DNA of 64,000 nucleotides. It comes from Streptomyces marispadix (GTDB lineage: Bacteria > Actinomycetota > Actinomycetes > Streptomycetales > Streptomycetaceae). This document shows, in pieces, positions 17,855 to 27,259 of the stretch. The position numbers were made by a program, and so were the translations under genes. The stretch is taken from contig NZ_JAKWJU010000002.1 of the NCBI RefSeq assembly GCF_022524345.1, positions 682,001 through 746,000 of the forward strand, in the 5' to 3' direction. Under the pieces are notes generated by a model. That model was given only the letters and a program-made list of their open reading frames with translations. It was not told where the DNA came from and made no database searches. The first letter of the stretch is position 1, and every line of letters begins with the position of its first letter.

Positions 17855-19649
17855 TCACCTGCGGTGAAGCACCCGGTCGAGGACCGCGCCCAGGACGTGC
17901 GCCGCCGACGAGGGCGCGGCCCGGTCAGTACGCCAGGCGACATGGCCGTCCGGACGTATGAGACAGGCACCCGAGGGACCGGTGCCGTAGGCCGCCTCCC
18001 ATGTGACGGGTCCAGCAGCGGCCTCCACCGCGGGCCCCGCCCCGAGGTCCGCAGCGACACCCACCGCGAGATCCGCCAACTCCCCGTCGGGCGCGATCCG
18101 TCGGCAGCCGAGCGGCAGCCGCCGCTCCGCCGCCGCCTCGCGCGCCGCCCGTACCCAGCCGCCCCCGTCGGAGGCCGCGAGCAGCACGAACGAGTCGCCG
18201 AACAGATCGAGCGTGGACAGCGCCCGCCCGTCGCGGTGCAGCACATGGTGCGGCGCACGGAAGCCCGGCCCGGCCAGCGCCGTGAAGCGAAGCTGCCGCT
18301 CCTCGGCGGACGGCACCGGCACGCCGTCGGGGACCAGCGCCCCCTCTTCGTAGCGGAAGCCGAGGTCCTGACCGAGCGCGTCGAACTGGGAGAGCTGCCT
18401 GGGCAGCGCCGCACGGATGCGCCGCCGTGCCTCCCGTGCCGACTCATCGTCGGCGCTCTCCAGTTCGGCGGCGACGTCGTAGACGCCGGGCCCGAAGCCG
18501 GTCTCGGCGAGCGTCGCCGCGTTCTGGCTGCTCTGCCTGCTGTTGAACTCCGCGATCGGCCGCCGCTCCTGCTCATAGGTGTCCAGCAGTCCGGGCCCGG
18601 CCCGCCCCTCCAGTACGAGGTGGAGCTTCCACGCCAGGTTGTGCGCGTCCTGGATGCCGGAGTTCATGCCGAAGCCGCCAGTCGGCGGGAAGCGGTGCGC
18701 GGCGTCCCCGGCCAGGAACAGATCCCCCCTGCGGAAGACCCCGGCGACCTGTGACTTCATCCGCCACGGCAGCACCCTGCGAATGCGTACGTCCAGATCG
18801 TCGACGCCGACCGCGTCCCCTTACGAGCCTTACGCAGCGGTCCTCGCCGTGCGGACCCGCGGTCGGCTGGGCCGCCTGCAACAGCCACCGGTGACGGCCG
18901 TCGAGGGTGATCAGGCCGCCGCTGGAACGGGAGTTGAGTATCCAGTGCAGCATCGGCGGCGTCGCACCGACCCACGGACGAAGATCCGCCTCGAAGTAGA
19001 CGCTGAGGAACTCCGCCGCCAGGTCGGAGCCCTCCATGGCGATGCCCGCCGAGGTCCGTGCGGGGCTTCCCGCGCCGTCGCACGCCACGGCGTAGCGTGC
19101 GCGCAGCCGCCGCACCGCGCCGGTGCGCACATCGCGCAGCGTCGCTGTGACACCGCCCTCTTCGTGGATCTCCAGTCCGGTGACCTCCGTGCCGAGGCGC
19201 ACGCCCACGGAGGGCTGCGCGCGGACCGCGTCGAGCATCACCGGCTCGATGCGGTCCTGCGGGCAGAAGACCGTACGGGTCGGGGAGGCGCGGAGACGGG
19301 ACAGCCGGTCGTCGAGGCCGCCTCCGACGACCAGCCGCCCGATCTCCTCCCCCGCTACCGTGTGCACCCAGGCGAACTCCGGGCCGTCCGGCGACGGAAG
19401 AGCCTGCTGCTGCACGGCGGTCTCGATGCCCCACTGACGGAAAAGCTCCATCGTCCGGGTGCGCACTCCCGTGGCCCTGGGGTGGCCGCCGACCTCGGAA
19501 CGTGCCTCCACGAGCACGCACGCGGTGCCGTGGCGGCCCAGTGCGAGGGCGGTGGCGAGCCCGGCCGGTCCGGCGCCGACGACCAGCACCGGGACCCCCG
19601 TCACGCCGCTCATGTCTGTCACGCCGCTCATGTCTCCCACGCCGCTCAC
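17855..19649 (-). pseudogene. FAD-dependent aromatic monooxygenase split by a 1-base frameshift
   Basis: Two frames together make one PheA/TfdB-type flavoprotein hydroxylase. Upstream part, from GTG 19649: FAD motif VLVVGAGPAGLATALALGR, then PRATGVRTRTMELFRQWGI and the DG motif region. Downstream part, from about 18816 leftward: VLPWRMKSQVAGVFRRGDLFLAGDAAHRFPPTGGFGMNSG, the second FAD motif, to the C-terminus. Removing one base from the C4 run at 18817-18820 joins them as RLVRDAVGVDDLDVRIRRVLPW with no stop. Such enzymes use NAD(P)H, O2 and FAD to hydroxylate aromatic rings. The GTG start overlaps the SnoaL-like gene stop (GTGA). As given, the protein would be truncated; a sequencing error is possible. 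Confidence 0.8.
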
Positions 19650-20074
19650 CGGGCCGGGAGGCCCACGCCGCCAAGCTGCTCGAAGAGCGTCATGCGGTCC
19701 CAGTAGAGCTGCTCCCCGGCGATGAGGCCGTCCCTGAGCGTCACGAAGATCGCGACGGGCAGCTCCAGTTCACGGTACGTCGCGGGGAGGCCGAGGAACG
19801 TCTTGACGTGCAGGCCCCGCCACCAGGTACGTGCCACCGCCCTCCCGGAAGACGTGAAGCGCAGATCCTCGGCACTCACCTGTACGTCGAAGGCGTCCCA
19901 CCACATCGCGTAGTACTCGGCGGCCCCGCCGTGGCCCTCGTAGACCCTCCCGAGCGCACGGTCGTCGAAGCGGCAGTCCTCCGTCAGCGTCGCCAGCGTC
20001 TCCTCCAGCCGGTGGGCGTTCTCGACGTCCATGTGCCGCCGCAGCAGCTTCGCGTAGTGGTCCTCGTCGGGCAT
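19646..20074 (-). CDS. SnoaL-like / NTF2-fold protein
   Basis: 142 aa from ATG 20074, with AGGGAGG about 9 bases upstream. It matches the NTF2-like SnoaL group (polyketide cyclase or ester-cyclase-like): HMDVENAHRLEETLATLTEDCRFDD at the N-terminus, YYAMWWDAFDV and VAIFVTLRDGLIAGEQLYWDRMTLFEQLG at the C-terminus, a typical substrate-pocket strand order. Coupled to the FAD monooxygenase by a 4-base overlap, so the pair likely acts on one aromatic or polycyclic substrate: hydroxylation followed by isomerisation, cyclisation or hydrolysis. The actual reaction is not visible. Confidence 0.8.
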   Translation of the reverse strand: MPDEDHYAKLLRRHMDVENAHRLEETLATLTEDCRFDDRALGRVYEGHGGAAEYYAMWWDAFDVQVSAEDLRFTSSGRAVARTWWRGLHVKTFLGLPATYRELELPVAIFVTLRDGLIAGEQLYWDRMTLFEQLGGVGLPAR

Positions 20075-20282
20075 CGGGCGCAACCTCCCTGTGTGTTCGC
20101 CGCGTTCAGTGTCGGGGGAGGCGGCCGCTCGCGTCGTTGCCGCTGGACGTACACCGGTTGCGCGCCCGCGCACTCACGGGCACGGCAACGTCACGGGAGT
20201 CCGGTGCGGCGGCGGGGCTCAGAACGGCGTCGTCTCGGACAGGCGTCATCTCGGACAGGCGAGGGCTCGGACCGCCGGGCGC

Positions 20283-21251
20283 TCAGACCACCGGGCCTGC
20301 GCGCTCCAGCCGGTACCGGCCGGGCGGCACGTCGTAGGCGTCGCGGAAGAGCCTGCTGAAGTGTGCCGCGTTGGGCAGCCCCCAGCGCGCGGCGATCGCA
20401 CCGACCGGCCTGTGGGCCAGCGACGGATCGAGCAGGTCACGACGGCAGCTTTCGAGGCGGCGGCGTCTGATCCACTCCGAGACGGTGGTGCCTTCGGGCT
20501 CGAAGAGCTTGTAGAGGTAGCGGACGGAGATGTGGTGTGCCGCGGCGATCACCGCCGGGGTCAGCTCCGGGTCGCCCAGCCGCCGCTCGATGAAGGCGTA
20601 GACGTCGGCCAGCAGCGCGCGCTGCCGCGGCTCCAGGGGCACACGCCGTACGTCCTCCCCCAGCCTGGCCGCCATCGCCACCGACAGCAGATCGAGCACG
20701 GCGCCGCCCAGCCTGGCCCCGTCCGCGGCTTGGTGCTCGACGTGCTGGGGCAACTGCCGTACGAGAGCGGACAGCAGCGCACCCGTGCCTTCGTCGCCGG
20801 GGATGCGCAGGGCCGTCAGCCGCGTGAGGTCCCTGGGCGGCAGCCTCAGCATCGACCTGGGGAACATCACGGCGACGCCCTGGCTCATCGAGGCGTTGGA
20901 CCAGCCGCACGGCCGCGACAGGTCGACGAAGGCGAAGTCTCCGGGGCCCAACGAGGCTTCCCGGCCGCCCTGTTCGACGACGAGCCGCCCCCGTACGACC
21001 AGGTCGATCTTGCACAGTTCGGGGTCTGAGCGGCGGATCAGCCGTGGCGTGCGCAGCGCGCTGCCCGGTGAGAGGGTCGCGGCTACGACGCGCAGCGAGC
21101 CGATCTCCTTCATCAGTATGCGGTCGGCGATCTCACCGTCGTCCAGCGAGGGCCGTACGTCGATGGGCGCGACGGTGTCGCCGACGGCGTGCCGCAGGCG
21201 CTCCACACGCGACGCGGCCGGCTCTTCGTCCGCCCGGAAGACGAGGCTCAT
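20283..21251 (-). CDS. AraC-family transcriptional regulator
   Basis: 322 aa from ATG 21251. The N-terminal half fits the AraC-binding-like domain (RLIRRSDPELCKIDLVVRGRLVVEQGGREASLGPGDFAFVDLSRP), the C-terminal ~100 residues are the two-helix-turn-helix AraC domain: YAFIERRLGDPELTPAVIAAAHHISVRYLYKLF and GAIAARWGLPNAAHFSRLFRDAYDVPPGRYR. It is divergent from an aldehyde dehydrogenase/GMC oxidoreductase pair and probably activates that pair; it could also control the SnoaL-like/monooxygenase pair downstream. The start has only a weak AGGG ribosome site. Confidence 0.88.
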   Translation of the reverse strand: MSLVFRADEEPAASRVERLRHAVGDTVAPIDVRPSLDDGEIADRILMKEIGSLRVVAATLSPGSALRTPRLIRRSDPELCKIDLVVRGRLVVEQGGREASLGPGDFAFVDLSRPCGWSNASMSQGVAVMFPRSMLRLPPRDLTRLTALRIPGDEGTGALLSALVRQLPQHVEHQAADGARLGGAVLDLLSVAMAARLGEDVRRVPLEPRQRALLADVYAFIERRLGDPELTPAVIAAAHHISVRYLYKLFEPEGTTVSEWIRRRRLESCRRDLLDPSLAHRPVGAIAARWGLPNAAHFSRLFRDAYDVPPGRYRLERAGPVV

Positions 21252-21437
21252 CGAAACCGCCCTGGCTCGGCATCCCCCTGACGTCTTCCAGGCTAGCGAT
21301 CCCGGCGCGGTCAGGACCCTGCTCCGTGGCCCGCCGAGGGCGTTCGTGCAGCGTCGGACATGGGTCGTGCAGCCCTGTGCAACGCCTCCGCGTCCTGTCT
21401 GCCGCAGCCTCGTCGGCAGAGCGAAGGGAGCACGGAA

Positions 21438-22886
21438 ATGACCGTCCACGACCGGCTGTTCATCGACGGTGACTGGACCGAGTCCACGGGCACGGCCACG
21501 CTGGAGGTGATCTCGCCGCACACCGAGGAGGTCGTCGGCCGCACACCGGCCGGGACGCGCAAGGACATCGACCGTGCGGTGGCCGCCGCCCGCCGGGCCT
21601 TCGACCAGGGGCCCTGGCCGCACACGGACCCCGGGGAGCGGGCCGCCGCCGTGGGACGGATCGCCGGACTCCTCGCGCAGCGCCGCGACGAGGTCGCTGA
21701 GCTGATCACCGAGGAGATGGGCTGCCCCGTCACCGTCTCCCGTCTGGGGCAGGTCGGCGAGGCGCAGGCCGTATGGAGCTGGTTCGCGGAGCTGGGCGCG
21801 GGCTTCACGTGGGAGGACGAGCGGGCGGCGCCCATGGGCACGGTCACCGTGCGTCGCGAGCCGGTGGGCGTGGTGGCGGCTGTCGTGCCGTGGAACGGGC
21901 CGCAGATCGTCGTCGCGGGCAAGCTCGCGGCGGCACTGGTGGCCGGGTGCACGGCCGTGGTGAAGCCGTCGCCGCTCGCGCCGCTCGACTGCTATCCGCT
22001 GGCGGAGATGATCCAGGAGGCGGGGATACCGCCGGGGGTCGTCAACATCGTTCCCGGAGGCGCCGACGCCGGGGCACACCTCGTGGCGCACCCCGGCGTC
22101 GACATGGTCTCGTTCACCGGCTCGGTGGCCACGGGCCGCCGCATCGGCGCGGTCTGCGGCGAGCACCTCAAGCGCTGCACGCTCGAACTCGGCGGCAAGT
22201 CCGCCGCGATCGTCCTCGACGACGCCGAACTGACCGCCACCATGGGCTCGTTGCGGACGGCGGCGCTGATCAACAGCGGCCAGACATGTGTGGCGCAGAC
22301 CCGCGTCCTCGCCTCCCGTGCCCGCTACGACGAGGTGGTCGACGCCCTCGCGGAGACGGCACGCGCCATGCGCACCGGTGACCCCTCCGACCCGGCGACC
22401 GAACTGGGGCCGCTGGTCAGCGAGTCGCAGCGGGAACGCGTCGAGGGCTATGTGGAACTCGGCCGCAAGGAGGGCGCCCGCCTGGTCACGGGCGGCGAAC
22501 GCCCCTTCCCCCGCGGCTGGTACGTCACGCCGGCGGTCTTCGCCGACGTCGCCAACGACATGCGCATCGCCCGTGAGGAGATCTTCGGGCCGGTGCTGTC
22601 GGTCATCCCCTACGACGACGAGGACGACGCCGTACGCATCGCGAACGACAGCGAGTTCGGCCTGGCCGGCTCGGTGTGGACGGCGGACAGGGAACGCGGC
22701 CTCGCCGTCGCACGCCGCGTCCGCACCGGCACATACGGCGTCAACACCTACGGCGTCCAGGCGTGCGCGCCGCTCGGCGGCTACAAGTGCAGCGGTGTGG
22801 GACGGGAGTTGGGGCCGGAGGGCCTGGAGTCCTATCTGGAGTGCAAGTCGATCCTGCACGAGGGGACAGCGTGTACGACTACGTGA
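21438..22886 (+). CDS. Aldehyde dehydrogenase, NAD(P)+-dependent
   Basis: 482 aa from ATG 21438 with GAAGGGAG upstream. Catalytic Glu in LELGGKSAAIVL and catalytic Cys in NSGQTCVAQTR are both present, as are the cofactor loops VVPWNGP and SFTGSVATGRRIG. It oxidises an aldehyde to a carboxylate. Its 3' end overlaps the GMC oxidoreductase by 16 bases, so the GMC alcohol oxidation product (an aldehyde) is probably its substrate. Divergent from the AraC regulator. The aldehyde's identity is unknown. Confidence 0.93.
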   Translation: MTVHDRLFIDGDWTESTGTATLEVISPHTEEVVGRTPAGTRKDIDRAVAAARRAFDQGPWPHTDPGERAAAVGRIAGLLAQRRDEVAELITEEMGCPVTVSRLGQVGEAQAVWSWFAELGAGFTWEDERAAPMGTVTVRREPVGVVAAVVPWNGPQIVVAGKLAAALVAGCTAVVKPSPLAPLDCYPLAEMIQEAGIPPGVVNIVPGGADAGAHLVAHPGVDMVSFTGSVATGRRIGAVCGEHLKRCTLELGGKSAAIVLDDAELTATMGSLRTAALINSGQTCVAQTRVLASRARYDEVVDALAETARAMRTGDPSDPATELGPLVSESQRERVEGYVELGRKEGARLVTGGERPFPRGWYVTPAVFADVANDMRIAREEIFGPVLSVIPYDDEDDAVRIANDSEFGLAGSVWTADRERGLAVARRVRTGTYGVNTYGVQACAPLGGYKCSGVGRELGPEGLESYLECKSILHEGTACTTT

Positions 22887-24391
22887 TCGTCGGCGCCGGG
22901 AGCGCCGGTTGCGTGCTGGCGGCACGGCTGAGCGAGGACCCCTCGACGCGGGTGCTGCTGCTGGAGGCCGGGCCGCCCGACGACGCCAGGGAGATCGCGG
23001 TGCCCGGCGCGATGTTCGCGCTGTTCAAGTCCGAGCGCGACTGGGACTACTCCACCACCGGCACACGGGCCCTCTACTATCCGCGCGGACGCACCCTCGG
23101 AGGCAGCTCCTCCGTCAACGGCACGCTGTACGTCCGCGGTCACCGTGCCGGATACGACGGTTGGCGCGACGACCACGGCTGCACCGGGTGGGGCTACGAC
23201 GACCTCCTCCCGTACTTCCGCAAGGCGGAGGACGGGCCGCTGAGCGTCGAACCCCAGCGTCATGTACATCCCCTGCACCACGCCTGGGTGGCTGCCGCCA
23301 GGGCACAGGGACTGGCACCCGCCGACGACTTCGACGCGGCCGAACCGGACGGCGGCGCCGGGCTGTTCCGTACCACTCAGCGCCGCGGCAGGCGCTGGTC
23401 CACCGCCGACGCCTATCTGCGGCCCGCCGCCGGGCGCGGCAACCTCACCGTCACCACCGGTGCGTTCGTGACCCGCGTCGACTTCGAAGGCCGCCGGGCG
23501 CGCGGCGTGCGCTACCTGCACGAAGGACGGGAGCTGCGGGCGGAGGCCGCCAGGGAGGTCGTGCTGTGCGGCGGCGCCGTCAACTCGCCCCATCTGCTGA
23601 TGCTTTCGGGCATCGGCCCGCCCGCCGCGCTGCGCGCTCACGGCATCGGCGTGGTCGCCGCCTCGCCGAACGTCGGCGCGAACCTCCAGGACCATCCGCT
23701 GTGCACCCCGATGTGGCACCTGCCGCACACCCGCAACCTCTGGGAACAGGCGACGTTTCGGAACATGCTGGCCTGGCTGCTGCTGCGCCGCGGTCCGCTC
23801 GCGTCCAACGGCGGCGGTTCCCTGGCCCTCACTCGCAGCCGAGACGGCCTCGCCGCGCCCGATCTGCTGCTCGGCGCCATGCCGACTCCCGTGATCGACC
23901 AGGGACTTCGGATGCCCACGGAGCGCCGGATGACGATGCTCGTCGCGGCCCTGGCGCCCCGAAGCCGCGGCGGCGTCTCACTGCGCTCGCCCGACCCGGC
24001 GGTGCCTCCCGCGATCGACCCCGGGTTCCTCTCCGACGAGAGGGATCTGGACGTGCTGGTGACCGGCGTACGGCTGGCCCGGCGGATCGCCGCGCGTGAA
24101 CCGCTCGCGGGGCTGACGCCCGGCGAGGACGTCCCCGGAGACCGGGACGTCGCCGAGTGGGTCCGCTCGACGGTGCACACCCTCTTCCACCCGACGAGCA
24201 GTTGCGCCATGAGCTCTTCCCCGGCGTCGGTCTGCGACCCGCTGCTGCGCGTACGAGGCGTGGACGGCTTGCGGATCGTGGATGCCTCCGTGCTGCCCGC
24301 CGTACCGCACGCGCCTCCCAACGCGGCCGTCATCGCGGTCGCCGAACGGGCCGCCGACCTCATACGGGGCGCGGTCCCGCTGAGCGTCTGA
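22871..24391 (+). CDS. GMC-family oxidoreductase (choline/alcohol dehydrogenase-like)
   Basis: 506 aa from GTG 22871, with AGGGGA just upstream. FAD-binding start YDYVIVGAGSAGCVLAARLSED, GMC signature 1 GRTLGGSSSVNGTLYVRG, signature 2 in GGAVNSPHLLMLSGIGP, and C-terminal active site around HPTSSCAMS and PHAPPNAAVIAVAERAADLI (catalytic His/Asn region). It would oxidise an alcohol to an aldehyde with FAD. It overlaps the aldehyde dehydrogenase gene, giving a two-step alcohol-to-acid module. In the family it is closest in look to choline dehydrogenase and AlkJ-type alcohol dehydrogenases, but the substrate is not determined. Confidence 0.92.
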   Translation: MYDYVIVGAGSAGCVLAARLSEDPSTRVLLLEAGPPDDAREIAVPGAMFALFKSERDWDYSTTGTRALYYPRGRTLGGSSSVNGTLYVRGHRAGYDGWRDDHGCTGWGYDDLLPYFRKAEDGPLSVEPQRHVHPLHHAWVAAARAQGLAPADDFDAAEPDGGAGLFRTTQRRGRRWSTADAYLRPAAGRGNLTVTTGAFVTRVDFEGRRARGVRYLHEGRELRAEAAREVVLCGGAVNSPHLLMLSGIGPPAALRAHGIGVVAASPNVGANLQDHPLCTPMWHLPHTRNLWEQATFRNMLAWLLLRRGPLASNGGGSLALTRSRDGLAAPDLLLGAMPTPVIDQGLRMPTERRMTMLVAALAPRSRGGVSLRSPDPAVPPAIDPGFLSDERDLDVLVTGVRLARRIAAREPLAGLTPGEDVPGDRDVAEWVRSTVHTLFHPTSSCAMSSSPASVCDPLLRVRGVDGLRIVDASVLPAVPHAPPNAAVIAVAERAADLIRGAVPLSV

Positions 24392-24400
24392 CATGCGACG

Positions 24401-24417
24401 GGCAGCGGCAGGCTGCC
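24401..24417. terminator. Short hairpin after the GMC gene
   Basis: GGCAGC (24401-24406) pairs with GCTGCC (24412-24417) around a 5-base loop, between convergent genes ending at 24391 and 24502. It is short, so weak. Confidence 0.3.
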
Positions 24418-24501
24418 TCAACGGCCGTGCGGGGCAGCGGCGTTGGGAGGCGCGTGCGCCCATGTCCTGCGGTCCCTGTGCACGACGCGCATCCGTCCGT
24501 G

Positions 24502-25149
24502 TCATCTGCGGTAGACCAGCAGATAGCGCCAGAAGAGAAGCCTGCGGACCGTGGACCCGGGCAGCAGCTCGGCCGCCTGCTGCCGGATCTGCTTCAGCGG
24601 CACCTCGGGCCGTGCGACGGGAGCCCGTACGCGGGGCGGTACGCCAGGCGACAGGCGGGGCAGTACGGACCGGCCGCCGGCGCACCGCTCCCGTACGGCG
24701 ACCGCGGCACGCGCCACCGCGTTCACCGGGATCGCCGCCCCGCTCCATGCGTAGTCCACGGGCGACCGCTCGGGGTAGCAGCCCAGGACGACGAGGGTGC
24801 CGCCGGGGGCGAGCGCGCCGCGCAGAGCCTCGACGGCGGGGCGGAACGGCATGTGGTGAACGCTCGCCAGGCAGGAGACGAAGTCATAGCGCCCCTGCGG
24901 CAGTTGGGCGCTGGTGACGTCGGCCAGGCGGAAACGCGGGCGGTTCCCGGCCTCGTCGTCCGGCGCGGCGGACACGGCCGCCTCGATCACCTGCGCCGAC
25001 CGGTCCACCGCGTCCACCTCGATCCCCCGCTGTGCGAGCCTCCGCGCGAACCGGCCCGTACCGCAGCCGACGTCCAGCGCCGTGCGGCAGCCGTACGGGA
25101 CATGGCGCAGCAGCAGCCGGTGGTAGTGGTCGTTGTGGTCGAACGGCAT
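24502..25149 (-). CDS. Class I SAM-dependent methyltransferase
   Basis: 215 aa. Motif I TALDVGCGTGRFARRLAQRG near residue 22, acidic post-I strand IEVDAVDRS, and a motif IV region YDFVSCLASVHHM with the HH signature seen in Methyltransf_11-type enzymes. The C-terminus is basic and ends LLFWRYLLVYRR. It is convergent with the GMC gene and divergent from the ArsR regulator, so it is probably monocistronic. The acceptor is unknown. Confidence 0.85.
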   Translation of the reverse strand: MPFDHNDHYHRLLLRHVPYGCRTALDVGCGTGRFARRLAQRGIEVDAVDRSAQVIEAAVSAAPDDEAGNRPRFRLADVTSAQLPQGRYDFVSCLASVHHMPFRPAVEALRGALAPGGTLVVLGCYPERSPVDYAWSGAAIPVNAVARAAVAVRERCAGGRSVLPRLSPGVPPRVRAPVARPEVPLKQIRQQAAELLPGSTVRRLLFWRYLLVYRR

Positions 25150-25194
25150 GAGCGGACGATGCCATCACCACCGTAGGGAAAACCACCAACACCC

Positions 25195-25218
25195 CTTTGC
25201 AAAGGACTCTTTGCAAAG
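25195..25218. promoter_or_regulatory. Two CTTTGCAAAG palindromes, candidate ArsR-family operator
   Basis: The perfect 10-base palindrome CTTTGCAAAG occurs at 25195-25204 and 25209-25218, 14 bases apart start to start, as part of a 14-base direct repeat with one mismatch. It lies just before the promoter of the HTH gene at 25246, and the second copy covers the -35 position. Confidence 0.65.
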
Positions 25219-25232
25219 AACTCTCCGGCTTC

Positions 25233-25246
25233 TAGGCTTCCAGCCA
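25233..25246 (+). promoter_or_regulatory. -10 element of a leaderless promoter
   Basis: TAGGCT (25233-25238) lies 7 bases before the ATG at 25246, with TTGCAA/TTTGCA of the second palindrome 16-17 bases upstream as a possible -35. There is no ribosome site, which fits a leaderless mRNA. Confidence 0.5.
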
Positions 25247-25920
25247 TGACCGGCATGGATCGCGGCGCCGAGAGGGACGCCGTCGTACTCGACGCCAAGG
25301 GGCTGCGTGCACTCGCACATCCCGTACGCGTGCAGCTCGTCGGACTGCTGCGCAAGCACGGGCCGTCCACGGCCACACGCCTCGCCGAGCGGCTGGGGGT
25401 CAACTCCGGTACGGCCAGCTACCACTTGCGCCAGCTCGACGCCGCGGGCTTCGTGGAGGAGGACGCCGAACGCGGCAACGCCCGGGAGCGGTGGTGGCGT
25501 TCGGTCCACCGCTCGACACGGTTCGACGACATCGACCTGGCCGAGCAGGAGCCGGAGGCGACGCTGACGTATCTCCACTCCGTCGCCGCCGCATACACGC
25601 TTCGGGCGCAGCGGGCGGTGAACGAGTACCACACGCTGCCGCGCGCCTGGCGCGCCGTCGCCGACATGAGCGACTGGGCGCTGCGGCTGACACCGGCCGA
25701 AAGCCGTTCCCTTTACGAGGAGTTGGCCGAGGTCATCGGCCGCTACCGGCGCGACTCCCCCGGGACCCCGGCCCCGGACGGCGCCGAACGCGTCATGCTC
25801 GTCACGCAGTTGTTCCCCGAACTGGACACCGCCCCGGAGGGGCCCGAAGACACCGCCCCGGCGGGGCTCGCAGAACGCATCCCGGACGGGCCGGACGCCG
25901 CCCCGGCGGGCCCGGAGTGA
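25246..25920 (+). CDS. ArsR/HTH_20-type winged-helix regulator
   Basis: 224 aa. Winged helix at residues ~18-75: GLRALAHPVRVQLVGLLRKHGPSTATRLAERLGVNSGTASYHLRQLDAAGFV, a classic ArsR-like layout, followed by RERWWRSVHR and an alpha-helical domain. The tail is rich in Pro/Ala/Glu/Asp. It shares a GTGA overlap with the MFS gene, so it is an autoregulated exporter operon. Two CTTTGCAAAG palindromes in the promoter are the obvious binding site. No metal-binding cysteines are visible, so it likely senses an organic ligand. Confidence 0.85.
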   Translation: MTGMDRGAERDAVVLDAKGLRALAHPVRVQLVGLLRKHGPSTATRLAERLGVNSGTASYHLRQLDAAGFVEEDAERGNARERWWRSVHRSTRFDDIDLAEQEPEATLTYLHSVAAAYTLRAQRAVNEYHTLPRAWRAVADMSDWALRLTPAESRSLYEELAEVIGRYRRDSPGTPAPDGAERVMLVTQLFPELDTAPEGPEDTAPAGLAERIPDGPDAAPAGPE

Positions 25921-27218
25921 CGGCGACGGCGACGCGGTCCCTGCGCCCCCTCGCGGGTGTGCTCACCGCGATGGCGCTGGCCCTCACCGGCACCCGCATA
26001 TCGGTCATCGCCCTGCCCTGGTTCGTGCTCGTCACCACCGGCAGCGCGACACGCACCGGACTGGTGGCCTTCTGCGAGATGGCCCCCTACGTCCTGGTCA
26101 AGGCGCTCATCGGCCCGCTGCTGGACCGCAGTTCACCGAGAACGGTCTCCTGGTCGGCGGACGCCGTCAGCGCCACGGCCGCGCTGACGATCCCCGCGCT
26201 CCACACCGCGGACCTGCTGTCCTTCCCCGTCCTGCTGGCGCTCGTAGCCGTCATAGGGACGGCACGCTCCCCCGGCGACCTCGCCAAGGAGGTGATGATC
26301 CCGGAGGCGGCGGAACGCGGCCGGATACCGCTGGAGCGCGCCACGGGGCTCGCCGGAGTCACCGAGCGGCTGGCCTTCACCGTCGGCCCCGCCGCGGGCG
26401 GCTCGCTCGTCGCACTCCTCGGTCCGCTGGCCGGACTGGCCGTCAACGCGGCCTGTTTCGCGGCCGGTTCGGTCGTCATCGCCCTCGTCGTCCCGCGCGG
26501 CATAGGCCGCGGCGCCGAACACCCCGGACACGACGAGGACGCCCCCGGCTACTGGAGACGCCTCGGCGAAGGCATGCGCTTCCTGCGGCGCGACCCGCTG
26601 CTCCTCACCGTCACCGCGATGATCGCGATCACCAATCTGCTGGACGCGGCCTTCTCCTCGGTCCTGCTGCCGGTATGGGCGAAGGAGTCCGGCAACGGCC
26701 CCGCCGCCGTCGGCCTCATCGGCACCGTCTGGGGACTCTCGGCGGTCGCCGGGAGCCTGGTGGCGGCGGCCGTCGCCCACCGGCTCAAGCGCCGCATCGT
26801 CTTCTTCGCGGGTTTCCTGCTGGCCGGTGCGCCCCGTTTCCTGATACTCGCCTTCGACATACCGGTATGGGCGATGCTGACGGTCTTCTTCCCCAGCGGC
26901 TTCGGCGCCGGATTCCTCAACCCGATACTGGGCGCCGTCCTCTACGAACGCATACCGCGCCGACTCCTCGGCCGTGTCCGGGGGTTGGGCACCTCGCTGG
27001 CATGGATGGGCATACCACTCGGCGGCCTGGTTGCCGGAGCGGCGGTCTCCTCCTTCGGCCTCCTGCCCGCACTGGTGACGGCGGGCGTCACCTACTTCCT
27101 CACCACGAACCTCGCCGGGCTCCGCCCGGAATGGCGCCAGATGGACCGCAAGCACACCCAGGGAAGGAACCTCCCAGAAGAGCAGGTTCCGGCCCGTAAG
27201 GACACCGCGGACACATAA
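25917..27218 (+). CDS. MFS transporter, drug-exporter type (MFS_3)
   Basis: 433 aa from GTG 25917, overlapping the regulator stop. About 12 membrane segments; LAGVLTAMALALTGTRISVIALPWFVLVTTGSATRTGLVAF at the N-terminus and GLVAGAAVSSFGLLPALVTAGVTYFL near the end are typical of the MFS_3/enterobactin-exporter-like group. Such proteins export antibiotics, siderophores or other small molecules. Co-transcribed with an ArsR-type regulator, which suggests it is induced by its substrate. Confidence 0.88.
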   Translation: MTATATRSLRPLAGVLTAMALALTGTRISVIALPWFVLVTTGSATRTGLVAFCEMAPYVLVKALIGPLLDRSSPRTVSWSADAVSATAALTIPALHTADLLSFPVLLALVAVIGTARSPGDLAKEVMIPEAAERGRIPLERATGLAGVTERLAFTVGPAAGGSLVALLGPLAGLAVNAACFAAGSVVIALVVPRGIGRGAEHPGHDEDAPGYWRRLGEGMRFLRRDPLLLTVTAMIAITNLLDAAFSSVLLPVWAKESGNGPAAVGLIGTVWGLSAVAGSLVAAAVAHRLKRRIVFFAGFLLAGAPRFLILAFDIPVWAMLTVFFPSGFGAGFLNPILGAVLYERIPRRLLGRVRGLGTSLAWMGIPLGGLVAGAAVSSFGLLPALVTAGVTYFLTTNLAGLRPEWRQMDRKHTQGRNLPEEQVPARKDTADT

Positions 27219-27259
27219 GCTTTCCGCGACAGATCCAGCACTCTGGGTGAGGCACAGCC

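Noticed and set aside
20283..22925. An 880-residue frame ending in the AraC regulator.
   Set aside because: Only the last 322 residues are AraC-like; the upstream part is antisense to the aldehyde dehydrogenase. The start was placed at 21251.
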